Source: Bradyrhizobium rifense (GTDB lineage: Bacteria > Pseudomonadota > Alphaproteobacteria > Rhizobiales > Xanthobacteraceae). Taken from it: a stretch of 45,637 nucleotides of DNA. Positions 1 through 8,909 of this stretch are shown here, piece by piece. Below the pieces are notes generated by a model. It was not told the DNA's origin and did no database searches. It saw only the letters and a list, made by a program, of their open reading frames with translations. Position 1 is the stretch's first letter, and every line of letters begins with the position of its first letter. Made by a program: the position numbers and the translations under genes. Location: NCBI RefSeq assembly GCF_008123425.1, contig NZ_VSSS01000044.1:1-45637 (forward strand). The letters are read 5' to 3'.

Positions 1-62
1 GCGACCGTCGCCGACAGCTCTCCTGCCACGATGTTTGCGCGCTCGAATTGCGACCCGTTCAT
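1..62 (-). CDS. Possible 5' end of a gene leaving the window
   Basis: An ATG at 62 (minus) opens a reading frame that stays open to the window edge, with about 20 codons visible (it begins MNGSQFERANIVAG). A purine-rich stretch, GAGAGGATTGGA, lies just upstream and could be a ribosome binding site. It is downstream of and co-directional with the thioredoxin-fold gene, so it could be the next gene of that unit. Too little is visible to name a family. Confidence 0.3.
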   Translation of the reverse strand, partial: MNGSQFERANIVAGELSATV

Positions 63-194
63 TGTTCCAATCCTCTCCATGCGGCAAGCTGCCTCACCGC
101 CATCTTCGGCGCACCTTGGGCGTTCCGCGGCACCCGCTTCTGGGTCACCGCTCGTCCGCTGCGAGCCGCATTTTCTTAAATTCAGGCCAAGAAT

Positions 195-1313
195 TCAGGC
201 CAAGGCGTTCTTCGTCCCCGAGAACGGCTTTGCCTCCTCATCCTCGTACTTGGCCAAGGCCGCAAGCAACAGCCGCAGGTAGTGTGCCTTCTGTTCAGCC
301 GGCATTGGCTTCGGGTCGTCCAGCGACTTCACCGCCGACTCAGCTAACTCGACCGCACGATCGTTGTCGCCACTTTCGAAACAATACTGGGCGACCGCCA
401 CATAGGACAGAAACTTGCGGCCGGCCCAGCCTTCTGGAGAGCCCAGCGCGAGGATGTGTTCGGCCAAGTCCTTGCCAATCGCAAAGCGATCAGAATGCGG
501 AACATCAGAGTTCTTCTCCGCTGGATTAGAGAGTTGGCGGATCGCTTGCACCCTCCACAACTCGGATTGTTTTTCGACCGCATCGCGAGCCAATTGACGC
601 ATAACGGGTAATCCCGTCTGCATGTCATGGATTTTGTGCAGGGCTAGATCCTCATGAACTAGGTGAACGTTGATGTCGTCCGGCATGATTGTGACGCCCT
701 CTTTAGCGGCCGAAAGCGCCGTCGACGAATCCCGGGCCTTCAGCGCCAGTCCAATTTTGCCCCAGAATGCTTGCGTCCGGGCTTTCTCGCGCATTTCAGA
801 TTCTGCTTCAGCGATTCGCTCAGCATCCGCTGCTTTGGCTTCATCGCTGGTGCGCCAGGTGCCATTTACGAGTTTTGGCAACACGTCATACAGTTGCATC
901 GGGTGACCGATAAAGACGACGCGACCGTCACGGTCGATGACGAATGAGGTGGGGATAGTGCTGGAAAGGCTGGGCGCCATCCAAGACTTCTTCATGTTTC
1001 CGGAATAATCGAACGCGATCCGAAAGTTCAGCTCCGAGCCGTTCTTGGTCAACCACGCGTCCAAGTGTGTTCGCGCCTCCTCGGGCGTTGAGCCTCGCTC
1101 GGAAGCTGCAACTGCAACGACCTCAACTGCGCTATGGTCGTATTTCTCTTGCAGCTGCGCGAGGTGGGAAATCTCCGCCACACATCCGCCGCACCAAGTC
1201 GCCCAAAACGCGACAATATACAGCGTACCCAGCTTAAAGTTGGTGAGGGGCTCGCCACGTACCCAGCTCTCCACTCTGATCGGAGGAGCTGGCGACTCCA
1301 TACGAAGATTCAT
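195..1313 (-). CDS. Thioredoxin-fold (TlpA/AhpC-TSA-like) protein with helical C-terminal half
   Basis: 372 codons from the ATG at 1313, chosen because TTTGGAGAAC sits immediately upstream; a frame 16 codons longer exists but lacks such a site. Residues 1-150 form a thioredoxin-like domain: a beta strand and FWATWCGGC with the two redox cysteines at about 41 and 44, then IPTSFVID with the usual cis-proline and an FIGHP strand. The CGGC pair is unusual; TlpA/ResA proteins mostly carry CxPC. From about residue 165 to the end the protein is alpha-helical and alanine/glutamate-rich, resembling TPR-type repeats. No signal peptide is visible, so it is probably cytoplasmic, unlike classical TlpA. 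A disulfide reductase or peroxiredoxin-related role is inferred from the fold only. Confidence 0.75.
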   Translation of the reverse strand: MNLRMESPAPPIRVESWVRGEPLTNFKLGTLYIVAFWATWCGGCVAEISHLAQLQEKYDHSAVEVVAVAASERGSTPEEARTHLDAWLTKNGSELNFRIAFDYSGNMKKSWMAPSLSSTIPTSFVIDRDGRVVFIGHPMQLYDVLPKLVNGTWRTSDEAKAADAERIAEAESEMREKARTQAFWGKIGLALKARDSSTALSAAKEGVTIMPDDINVHLVHEDLALHKIHDMQTGLPVMRQLARDAVEKQSELWRVQAIRQLSNPAEKNSDVPHSDRFAIGKDLAEHILALGSPEGWAGRKFLSYVAVAQYCFESGDNDRAVELAESAVKSLDDPKPMPAEQKAHYLRLLLAALAKYEDEEAKPFSGTKNALA

Positions 1314-2103
1314 GTTGTTCTCCAAAGATATTGCCAAACCTTCACGCGAATGTTTGCGCAAGCTCGTCTGTCTCTAAGAAACGCGCCCCGAGTTCAATGA
1401 ACGAGAGAGCGCGTCTGCATGCACTCCGCCTGACACCGTGCTCAATCTCAGCAGCAATGGCCGTGCCAACGCCAGCAACGAACATCACGCGCCTGATCGG
1501 GTCTGAGATTGCCTCGGCAGCTCAACATGACGGTACGTTTGTAGCTAACGGTCTCGTTCGATGTCAGACATCGGACGCGGGTCGAGCGCTTCGGGCCGCG
1601 GGGTTTGTGCCCCGCCCATCATGACGATCTCTGCTGGCGTTTTGAGGATCGCTGCCGTAACCGCCGGCGCGCGGCGCCGGCAAATAACAGTTAATATGAG
1701 CCTCGCTCGCTCTGTCTGTCTGACCTGCTTCTTAAAGAAAGCGCGGCCACGGCTGCTTGAAGATAATCCTGTCGCCGAATTGAGCGCCTGCGGAACGTAC
1801 AAAAGGCAATTCGAACTTTAAATCGCGAGCTTTTGTGCGGATACATTCTAAAGGGCAAGACAAGACGCAGTTTAGTCACGGTCCTGGAAGATCACGCGCA
1901 GCACCGGGCTGAGATACAGCACGTAAGTGAGGTCATAGAGTTGTGAAGAGAAACGGTGTTATCAAAGTCCCGGCGAGACAGTAACTCCACCATGCGTTGG
2001 TTCAAGCACGCAGGATCTCGAATCGGCCGTAGCGGGAGTTCTGACGCCGGTCAGATCGCCCTCGCTCTGGTCGATATCGTACGAATGTCATCTGGCAATT
2101 GCG
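1314..2103. other. Gene-free stretch
   Basis: About 790 bases between the thioredoxin-fold gene and the 3' end of the prolyl oligopeptidase gene. Open frames here are short and look like low-information shadows. No convincing gene, RNA or repeat was recognised. Confidence 0.5.
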
Positions 2104-4209
2104 TTAGCTGGCTGACGCCTCCTCCTCCTCCTCCTGCCAGCCAATCTTGCTCTTCAGAAATTCAAAGCCCAGCGCTTCGAGGCCTGCGCGCTCCTTGTTG
2201 TCCTTGCCGCGGCCGTGCCCGCCCGCCGCCTCGTAGAAATAAGCCTCATAGCCCATCGCCTGGAGCTTTGCGGCCATTTTGCGCGCATGTCCGGGATGGA
2301 CGCGGTCGTCCCGCCGCCTCGTGGCGATCAGGATTGGCGGATAGGGCTGGCCGGGTTTTGCGTTGTGATAGGCGGAATAGGTCTTCAGCCATTCCCAGTC
2401 CTCGGTCTTGTCCGGGTCGCCGTACTCCGCGATCCAGCTCGCGCCGGCAAGCAGCTTGGTGTAGCGGCGCATGTCGGTCAGCGGGACGGTGCAGAACAGC
2501 GCGCCGAAACGCTCCGGGTAACGCGTCAGCATGTTGGTAATGAGGATGCCGCCGTTCGATCCGCCCCTGGCCGCGATCCGTTTCGCTTTCGTGACACCGC
2601 GGCGGACGAGATCGGCGGCAACGGCCGCGAAGTCGTCATGCGACAGCTTCTTGCCGGCGAGCCGGCCAGCCTCGTGCCATCGAGTGCCGAACTCGCCGCC
2701 GCCGCGCAAATTCGCCTGCACAACGGTGCCGCCGCGCTCCAGCCACAGCTTGCCGAGCGACGAATTGTAATATGGTTTCACCGAGCGACCGAGGCCGCCA
2801 TAGGCGGTCATATAGACCGGCGCATCGCCGGTTTCGCCTGCGGGGCCGGTCTGCACATAGGGGATATGCTCGCCGTCGATCGAGATCGCTTCATGCTGCG
2901 TCACCACCAGGCCATCGGCGGTGAAGGCCTTCGATGCCTGCTTCAACACGACAGGACTTTCGACACCGCGCTCGATCAACAGCAGCGAGGGCGGCGTGAG
3001 CGGGTCCTGCACTTCGGCGAGCAGGTCGCCGTTGCTCTCCGACGGATGACAATCGAGCGGCCGGACGTCGACCACGCCGATTTCAGGAAGCCCGCCGAGT
3101 ATCGCGCGGCTCCAGCCCGTGGCGAATGGCGTGAAGATCTGGAATTGCGGCTTAAGTTCGTCGAGGATCGAGAGCACCAGTCTGCCGGCCGTCCAGAACA
3201 AGTCCTGCAATGCGCGCCGCGGTCCGGGCTCGAACAGGAGCGAAAAATCGCGGCTGCCTGCAAGGAAAGCCGAAAGCGAGATGCCGAGGACGGCATCGGT
3301 GGCATAGGTTCGACCTCCGGTCGACCAGGGCTGGCGCAGCTTCATCGCAAACCAGTCGCCATGGGCCTGCATCCAGATGCCGGACGGGAGCTCGAGCTTC
3401 GTGGTGGTGCCGGCGTGATCGCGCAGCCAGATGCGCTGGTTGAAGAAGTCGATCCGATCGATGATCCAGGTACGCGGGACCGCGCCGGTATGGTCCGCGA
3501 GGCCATGGACACGCATGTGATCAGCCGCGGTCTCGAAGATCACTTCTGCCCGATCCACAGGTTCGCTACGACACCACAGGCGAACGGTCCTCGAATATCC
3601 GGAGCTCGTGACCATGCCCTCGCCATGGGCGCTGGACAGCAGCAGCGTGTCCGTGTCGAGCCAGTCGACGCTGCCCTTGGCTTCCGGCATCGCAAAGCCG
3701 TTCGCGACGAAGCTCCTCGTGTCGGCGTCGAATTCCCGCAAGGTGACGGCATCGCTGCCGCCGCGCGACAGGCTTAAGATACTTCGCGGGCTTCCCGGCA
3801 GTGAGCTTGTCGAGTTCAGTAGCCAGTCTTCGCGCTCGCTTGCCGCAAGCTGGTCGATATCCAGCATGATCTCCCACGCCGGATTGGGTCTTCGAAACTC
3901 CGGCATTGTTGTCCGCCGCCACAGCCCGCGCGGGTAGGTGGCGTCCTGCCAGAAATTGTAAAGATAGCTGCCGCGGCGCCAGCCGTAGGGGATCCTGTCA
4001 GGCCGATCGTAAATCGCGGTCAGCGCATCGCGATCTCGTCCCGCGGCCGGTCCGCCGAACACGCGCAGCGTCCTGCTATTCTGCCGCTCGACGAAGTTCA
4101 ACGCCCGTCCGCTTTCGATCTTTTCCAACCATAGATAGGGATCATCATCTGGAGTCGAGGCCGTTGGCCTTTCAATCCGCGACTGCAACGGCACACCTTT
4201 TTTGACCAA
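2104..4209 (-). CDS. Prolyl oligopeptidase family serine peptidase (S9A)
   Basis: 701 codons, the usual length of the family. The N-terminal part (DDDPYLWLEKIE at about 21-32) matches the entry segment of prolyl oligopeptidases; the middle is the seven-bladed propeller that limits access to small peptides; the C-terminal third is the alpha/beta hydrolase. The catalytic triad is visible: Ser551 in GGSNGG, Asp635 in DDRVHPGH and His665 in GGHGRG. The NLRGGGEFG motif upstream of the Ser is also typical. There is no signal peptide, so it should cleave proline-containing peptides in the cytoplasm. A Glu-rich tail ends the protein. It stands apart from the nif operon downstream on the same strand (143-bp gap). 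Confidence 0.9.
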   Translation of the reverse strand: MVKKGVPLQSRIERPTASTPDDDPYLWLEKIESGRALNFVERQNSRTLRVFGGPAAGRDRDALTAIYDRPDRIPYGWRRGSYLYNFWQDATYPRGLWRRTTMPEFRRPNPAWEIMLDIDQLAASEREDWLLNSTSSLPGSPRSILSLSRGGSDAVTLREFDADTRSFVANGFAMPEAKGSVDWLDTDTLLLSSAHGEGMVTSSGYSRTVRLWCRSEPVDRAEVIFETAADHMRVHGLADHTGAVPRTWIIDRIDFFNQRIWLRDHAGTTTKLELPSGIWMQAHGDWFAMKLRQPWSTGGRTYATDAVLGISLSAFLAGSRDFSLLFEPGPRRALQDLFWTAGRLVLSILDELKPQFQIFTPFATGWSRAILGGLPEIGVVDVRPLDCHPSESNGDLLAEVQDPLTPPSLLLIERGVESPVVLKQASKAFTADGLVVTQHEAISIDGEHIPYVQTGPAGETGDAPVYMTAYGGLGRSVKPYYNSSLGKLWLERGGTVVQANLRGGGEFGTRWHEAGRLAGKKLSHDDFAAVAADLVRRGVTKAKRIAARGGSNGGILITNMLTRYPERFGALFCTVPLTDMRRYTKLLAGASWIAEYGDPDKTEDWEWLKTYSAYHNAKPGQPYPPILIATRRRDDRVHPGHARKMAAKLQAMGYEAYFYEAAGGHGRGKDNKERAGLEALGFEFLKSKIGWQEEEEEASAS

Positions 4210-4352
4210 GATTCACTCCATGCTTAGCATTGACGCGCACTTTCGACAGGATTCAAGGCTTCGCCGTACATGTCGTCGGCGCGATGCCGGATCTTCCGAG
4301 CTACCTTTGTCTCTGACAAACCACCCCTGTTCATAGCGAGAGAAAAGTCGAT

Positions 4353-4637
4353 TCAAGCAGCTGGCGCGTGGGTCTGACAGTTTGTCGGACAGACCCGGGC
4401 GCAGGCGCTGCAGCCGATGCAGGCCCCCTCGTCCTTCATCACCATGACCTTCTTTTCGACCTCATCGTCGTCCTCATCGAGATCGATCAACTCGCCGCCC
4501 TCGCTCAGGCCCTTCAGCGTCATGACCTCGCGGCCGCAGACCTTGTAGCAGCGGCCGCAGCCGATGCACTTGTTCGGATCGATCCAAACCAGGTAGTCCG
4601 GCCTCCAATCGCGGCCGTCGCGGGTTCTGAATGACAT
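4353..4637 (-). CDS. fdxB: Nif-type ferredoxin III, 2[4Fe-4S]
   Basis: 94 codons, the last gene of the nif operon (13 bp after DUF683). Two [4Fe-4S] binding motifs are complete: CIGCGRCYKVC at about 24-34 and CIGCSACARVC at about 73-83, separated by an acidic stretch (DLDEDDDEVE). This spaced arrangement is that of the nif-specific ferredoxin III found downstream of nifX in diazotrophs. It is expected to carry low-potential electrons in the cytoplasm for nitrogenase or for FeMo-cofactor assembly; the exact electron donor cannot be told from sequence. Confidence 0.92.
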   Translation of the reverse strand: MSFRTRDGRDWRPDYLVWIDPNKCIGCGRCYKVCGREVMTLKGLSEGGELIDLDEDDDEVEKKVMVMKDEGACIGCSACARVCPTNCQTHAPAA

Positions 4638-4650
4638 GGCTTGAGGTCCG

Positions 4651-4851
4651 TTATGCTTTGTGTAGCGCCTGGAGAACTTGGCGCTTGCTTTCGAGCTCGC
4701 TGAAGGCGTCGTGGGCCTTCTGCGCCACGCTCAGGATCGCGGTCCAGTTGACGGGCAGTTCCTCGGAGAGGTCGTGGAGGTCCATCTTGGCCTGGGTCGC
4801 TTTGGCCGACAGCTTCTTTATTTCCGCTTTCAGGCTTTCAACATCGCTCAT
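4651..4851 (-). CDS. Nif-associated small protein, DUF683 (CCE_0567 family)
   Basis: 66 codons. The protein is almost entirely helical (SLKAEIKKLSAKATQAKMDLHDLSEELP...), matching the DUF683 / CCE_0567 family of small nitrogen-fixation proteins that lie after nifX and DUF269. Family members form antiparallel helical pairs; a metal-binding role has been proposed but the biochemical job is unsettled. It is separated by 7 bp from the DUF269 gene and 13 bp from fdxB, so it is part of the operon. Confidence 0.88.
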   Translation of the reverse strand: MSDVESLKAEIKKLSAKATQAKMDLHDLSEELPVNWTAILSVAQKAHDAFSELESKRQVLQALHKA

Positions 4852-4858
4852 ACTTGCC

Positions 4859-5329
4859 TCAATAGTTCGCGACGTCCGGGAACTCGCGGATCATCTCAAC
4901 ACCACTGTTGACGATTTCGTCGCCTTGGTCGGCAAGATGACACAGATTGTTGAAACCAAAGCGATGCACGTCCCGTAGCTGCTTGCTCACGACAACGAGC
5001 CGGCCCCCGATCAGTACGATCCGACCGAACCCTTCCTGATGCATCTTCAGCATTGGCGAGATCATCACGCCCGTCGCCTTCTCGATCGAGAGCGCAATGG
5101 CGTCAAAGAACAACTGCAGTCGCCATATCGTGTCGGGCTCGGGATTGCCAACGATCGGCAGCGCACGGCGCTTGCGTTTGTCCAGAATGTAGGGGTCGAG
5201 CAGGTCGAGGTCCTTCTTGCCCTCCCAGGCGCCGTGGGTGTCCTGGGCGCGCAAGATCTTGATGAGCTCTTTGAGAAATGGCCGCTCTGCCGCGGGGGCG
5301 GCTGGAGTGATTTCAGACTGATCGGGCAT
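4859..5329 (-). CDS. NifX-associated nitrogen fixation protein (DUF269)
   Basis: 156 codons. The sequence (FLKELIKILRAQDTHGAWEG near the start, DPYILDKRKRR at about 46-56, then a segment ending in the EFPDVANY tail) is the conserved DUF269 family, found almost only in nif operons after nifX. It is 10 bp downstream of nifX and 7 bp upstream of DUF683. Its role is presumed to lie in FeMo-cofactor maturation; no catalytic motif can be pointed out. Confidence 0.9.
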   Translation of the reverse strand: MPDQSEITPAAPAAERPFLKELIKILRAQDTHGAWEGKKDLDLLDPYILDKRKRRALPIVGNPEPDTIWRLQLFFDAIALSIEKATGVMISPMLKMHQEGFGRIVLIGGRLVVVSKQLRDVHRFGFNNLCHLADQGDEIVNSGVEMIREFPDVANY

Positions 5330-5339
5330 CCTCTTTCCT

Positions 5340-5735
5340 TCAGGCTTCGAAATCCACCGTACGTTCCGAGCTTTTGGTGAGCAGCTTCCGCAGCCAGGGC
5401 GGCGGCGACCCCTTCAGCACGGTCTCGAGTTTGACGCAAAGGTCGTCGATGGGCTCTGGTTGCAGCACCTTCATCGGATGGATGTTGCTCGCGACGACGC
5501 GCGCAGCACCCGAGCCGCCGATCGCCGCTACATAGAGGATTGCGCAGTCCCTGATCGCCTGGATCTTCGGCGCCAGCTTATCCTCATTGCCGTCTTCCGT
5601 GAGGTCACCGCCGAACTGAACCGCCTCAATAAACCGATGCCCGTCCGGGCCGACCTCGTAGATCACGATGTTCTTGGCCCAGCCGAAGTGCGCATCGACG
5701 TGCTTCAAGTCCTGAGTGGCGAATGCAACTTTCAT
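5340..5735 (-). CDS. nifX: FeMo-cofactor carrier NifX
   Basis: 131 codons, the single-domain form of the NifX/NafY/VnfX dinitrogenase iron-molybdenum cofactor-binding family. The start (MKVAFATQDLKHVDAHFGWA) has the signature with the conserved DxHFG in the cofactor-binding face. NifX binds NifB-co and the VK cluster and hands them between NifB, NifEN and nitrogenase. Its ATG overlaps the nifN stop codon as ATGA, so the two are translationally coupled, as expected for a carrier that works on NifEN. Confidence 0.94.
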   Translation of the reverse strand: MKVAFATQDLKHVDAHFGWAKNIVIYEVGPDGHRFIEAVQFGGDLTEDGNEDKLAPKIQAIRDCAILYVAAIGGSGAARVVASNIHPMKVLQPEPIDDLCVKLETVLKGSPPPWLRKLLTKSSERTVDFEA

Positions 5736-7138
5736 CCGAGTGGTTTCTCTTCCTGCTCAATGCAACTGGGGCGGATGGACCTGCAGGTCACCGCAGGTGA
5801 TGGCCAGGAGTCGGGCGTCGGCCCATGGTTGGTTTCGCGGTCGGTGATGATCAGATTGGCGATGTCAAAGATCAGATCACGCGTGCCGCGATAGCCCACG
5901 GTCGTGAGGTGCGCAGCGCCAAGGCGATCGAACATCGGAAAGCCCACCCGGAGGAACGGAACATTGAGTCGCGAAGCGGCCTGGCGACCGTGTGAATGCG
6001 ACATCAAGAGGTCGCAGTCACGTGACCTGGCAAGCTCTTCAAGATCCTCCAGATCGCCGATCAGGACGTCCTCGGTCCTGACCCGCTGGAGCACAGGTGA
6101 GTTCGTCGTCGTCACCGCGGCCGTTACCTGCGCCCCCATGTCGTGAAGGAAGCTGGAGAGATCGAATAACAAGTCCGGCTCGGCGCCGATTGCGAGCTTG
6201 CGGCCGCCGATATGGAAATGGGCATCCAGCATGGCGTCTGCCAGCTGTCCACGCTGCCGGCGATATTTCGAGGGCACCGACCGGCCGCTGATCTCGCTCA
6301 GAAACGCGATGAATTCGTCACTTGGCATAAGGCCGCAGAGCCGCTCGAACAGACGGAACGGCGTGCCTGTCCGCGCCTGCATGATCTCGGCCGCACGGCG
6401 CATTTGCGCGCCGATCGCGATCGTCCAGGCCGCCTGCCCCATCGTCGCGATCTCGTCAACTCCAATGCCGCCGATCGTGGTTGGCGTGAATTCGTCGGGG
6501 ATGTGGCCATCCAGCGAACCGGCAACGTCCGGCAGGAAGGAGGGCTTGAGCCTAAAATCCTCAAAGATCGTGCGAAGCTCGTCGAGATCGCCGGGCGTGA
6601 GATGGCAGCCAGGTAGCACGTTGACGCGGGAGCCATCGCGCGGTCTCGCTGCGTCGACGGGAGCCACGAGCACCTCGATCATCCGCGCCACTGTTTTGCC
6701 CCAGCCATCCTGAAAGGCATCCTTGAAATCGGGCGTCGAGACGTAGACAAGGGGAAGCTTTTCGAGCTGCGGATGCTTCTGCCGGATCAACCGGATGAAG
6801 GCCTCGACGTCATCGCCGTTGGTCTCGGTGACGCCAGTCGAATTGATACCAATGATCTCCGGCTCGACGCGATTGTAGATGTTGAGGATCGCCTGTTCGA
6901 GATTCTCGAGACCGCCGAGCACGGTGGCAACCTCGTTCATGGCGGTCGTCTGCATCGGCACGGCTTCGTTGAAATGGCGCACGAACAGCGTCAGCCCGAA
7001 GGAGGCGCAACCTTGCGGGCCGTGCAAAAGCGGCATCGCGCCGCGCAGTCCCATGAAGGCAAATGAGCCGCCGATCGGCTGGCTCATCTTGAGCGGATTG
7101 ACCGAACAGGCTTTCTTCGAGGCAGTGACGATCGCCAT
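5732..7138 (-). CDS. nifN: Nitrogenase cofactor scaffold subunit NifN
   Basis: 468 codons, normal length. It is a NifK paralogue: the N-terminal part has NPLKMSQPIGGSFAFMGLRG and LHGPQGCASFG with the cluster-ligand Cys, and ITEINSTGVTET-like segments follow (GINSTGVTETNGDD at about 95-108). NifN pairs with NifE in an alpha2-beta2 scaffold on which the 8Fe precursor gains Mo and homocitrate. It starts 9 bp after nifE, and a good Shine-Dalgarno (GTAGGAGAACG) lies in the gap. It overlaps nifX by 4 bp. Confidence 0.95.
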   Translation of the reverse strand: MAIVTASKKACSVNPLKMSQPIGGSFAFMGLRGAMPLLHGPQGCASFGLTLFVRHFNEAVPMQTTAMNEVATVLGGLENLEQAILNIYNRVEPEIIGINSTGVTETNGDDVEAFIRLIRQKHPQLEKLPLVYVSTPDFKDAFQDGWGKTVARMIEVLVAPVDAARPRDGSRVNVLPGCHLTPGDLDELRTIFEDFRLKPSFLPDVAGSLDGHIPDEFTPTTIGGIGVDEIATMGQAAWTIAIGAQMRRAAEIMQARTGTPFRLFERLCGLMPSDEFIAFLSEISGRSVPSKYRRQRGQLADAMLDAHFHIGGRKLAIGAEPDLLFDLSSFLHDMGAQVTAAVTTTNSPVLQRVRTEDVLIGDLEDLEELARSRDCDLLMSHSHGRQAASRLNVPFLRVGFPMFDRLGAAHLTTVGYRGTRDLIFDIANLIITDRETNHGPTPDSWPSPAVTCRSIRPSCIEQEEKPLG

Positions 7139-7147
7139 GTCGTTCTC

Positions 7148-8791
7148 CTACTCCGCCGCCTGCAGCGCCGAGGGCTGGAGATCGGAAAACGTGTCCTTAC
7201 AAGCAGGGCCTCTTGCGGTGGAATTGGTGCACGGCTTGGCGGGCTCGACGAGGTTCCGGCCATGCGCCGCAATCGCGCTCTCACCATCGCCGATCTCACT
7301 TCTGTTGGAGAAACTTATCGTCTTGACGCCGTTCGCGGTCGCGCCGCGAACTGGATCAACGACTTGCACATCCATCTGCGCAACCGTCTTTGCCTGACGC
7401 TTCCAATCGAACTCATCCCAGGGCGCGCCTTGGCGGAGCTGATCCCATATCGGATTGTAGAGCGCTTTCTCGATCTCCTCCATGAGCTTGACAATCCCGA
7501 CATAGCCCATATAGGCGTGGCAGCGCTCCTGGTTGATATCGAGCCATGGCGTCGCCGCCTTGAGTGCGACGAATTGCGACTTGCCGCCCGAAAGCATGAT
7601 GTCGGCTTTTGCGTCCTTGAGCATCTTGTAGATCTCGCGAGATGACATGTCCTCGATCATGTGGGCGTGCTGGCCCATTAATTCCTTGATACGTTCCTTG
7701 TCCTTCTCGGTCGATTTCTTCACAGACGCGCCGACGATTTCGAGCCCGGCCTCCTGCAAAGCGGCCACCATCGACCAGGATTTCACGCCACCGGTGATGA
7801 GAACGACCCTCTTGCCGGCAAAGCGCGGCTTGAAACGTTCGATCGCAGTCCAGGCTTTGGTCTCTTCGCGTGCGATCAGGGCTTGCGTTCGTTCCATCAG
7901 CTCAGCCGGCGCGCCACGTTCGATCAGCAGCCGCGCGATCTGGCGCAGTGAATCGCTGGAATCCTCAATACCGTAGAACGAGCCTTCAAAAAACGGGATG
8001 CCGTAGCGCTGTCTCATCTTGCGTGCGAGGTTGATCATTGCCTTTGAGCAGACCATCATCGCGGCTTTGGCTCGGTGCGAATAAGCGACCTCGCGGTACT
8101 TGCCATCCCCCGAGATGCAGGACAGGATCCGAATTCCGAGCTCATCGAGCAGCGGCTTGACCTGCCAGAGCTCGCCGGACAGGTTGTATTCGCCAATGAT
8201 GTTGATGTCATACGGAGTGGTGTAATCGGGCTCTCCGGTCCCGATGACGTGCTCCAGCAGTGCTTCGCCTGCGAGCTTGTTACCAAGGTTCTTCGACCCC
8301 ACAAATCCCGGTGCATTGATGGGAATGACCGGTTTGCCGAATTTGGCGGAGGCCGCCTTGCAGACCATATCGATGTCGTCACCGATCATCGCGGGCACGC
8401 ACGTCTGGTAGACGAAGATGGCCTGTGGGTCGTATTTCTCTGTGATCTCCTTGACTGCCCTGTACAGCCGCTTCTCGCCGCCGAACACGACGTCGGTCTC
8501 GGTCATGTCAGTGGTGAAGCTTCTGCGCCACAGATCGGAGCCGGAGGAGGCGGAACCGCGATTGTCCCAGGAATTGCCCTCACAGGCGATTGGACCATGC
8601 ACAAGATGGGCGACATCGGTAAAGGGCTGCAGTGCGATTTTGGCGCCATCGAAGGCACACCCGCCGGCGGCGCCGCCCGGCTTCAGCTGCTTGGTGCATC
8701 CATTCTTGCGCTCGACGTTCGACTTGCTCGCGTTCCTGGCGCAGCCCGGTTCGTTAAAGACGTCCAGTATGGTCGTGGGAAGCAAAGTCAT
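7148..8791 (-). CDS. nifE: Nitrogenase cofactor scaffold subunit NifE
   Basis: 547 codons from the ATG at 8791, the length known for the Bradyrhizobium protein; an upstream in-frame extension into the nifK-nifE gap is not homologous. Visible family features: a Cys-containing leader (GCARNASKSNVERKNGCTKQ), GCAFDGAKIAL with a cluster-ligand Cys, HGPIACEGNSWDNRGS, and the glycine-rich loop GYVGIVKLMEEI near the C-terminus. It pairs with NifN as the FeMo-cofactor assembly scaffold. The last ~90 residues after the conserved part are less conserved and typical of rhizobial NifE. Confidence 0.96.
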   Translation of the reverse strand: MTLLPTTILDVFNEPGCARNASKSNVERKNGCTKQLKPGGAAGGCAFDGAKIALQPFTDVAHLVHGPIACEGNSWDNRGSASSGSDLWRRSFTTDMTETDVVFGGEKRLYRAVKEITEKYDPQAIFVYQTCVPAMIGDDIDMVCKAASAKFGKPVIPINAPGFVGSKNLGNKLAGEALLEHVIGTGEPDYTTPYDINIIGEYNLSGELWQVKPLLDELGIRILSCISGDGKYREVAYSHRAKAAMMVCSKAMINLARKMRQRYGIPFFEGSFYGIEDSSDSLRQIARLLIERGAPAELMERTQALIAREETKAWTAIERFKPRFAGKRVVLITGGVKSWSMVAALQEAGLEIVGASVKKSTEKDKERIKELMGQHAHMIEDMSSREIYKMLKDAKADIMLSGGKSQFVALKAATPWLDINQERCHAYMGYVGIVKLMEEIEKALYNPIWDQLRQGAPWDEFDWKRQAKTVAQMDVQVVDPVRGATANGVKTISFSNRSEIGDGESAIAAHGRNLVEPAKPCTNSTARGPACKDTFSDLQPSALQAAE

Positions 8792-8858
8792 GGTGTCTCT
8801 TTCGGGGATGTCAAGACGCCGCACAGACCAAGAGCATGGCCGGCGGATAACCTGTGAT

Positions 8859-8901
8859 CCCCGCCACACCGCCGCTGTTCCTGCGGACGAATGAGGCGGG
8901 G
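8859..8901 (-). other. Stem-loop in the nifK-nifE gap
   Basis: CCCCGCC at 8859-8865 pairs with GGCGGGG at 8895-8901, with an inner CCGC/GCGG stem (8872-8875 and 8883-8886). No T-run follows on the transcribed strand, so it is not a simple terminator. Such an intercistronic hairpin could protect the nifDK part of the message or limit read-through into nifE; this is inference. Confidence 0.5.
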
Positions 8902-8909
8902 CGCTCGCC

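Noticed and set aside
2215..3777. A 520-codon plus-strand frame opposite the prolyl oligopeptidase
   Set aside because: No recognisable domain, and the opposite strand carries a full catalytic triad; a typical high-GC antisense frame.
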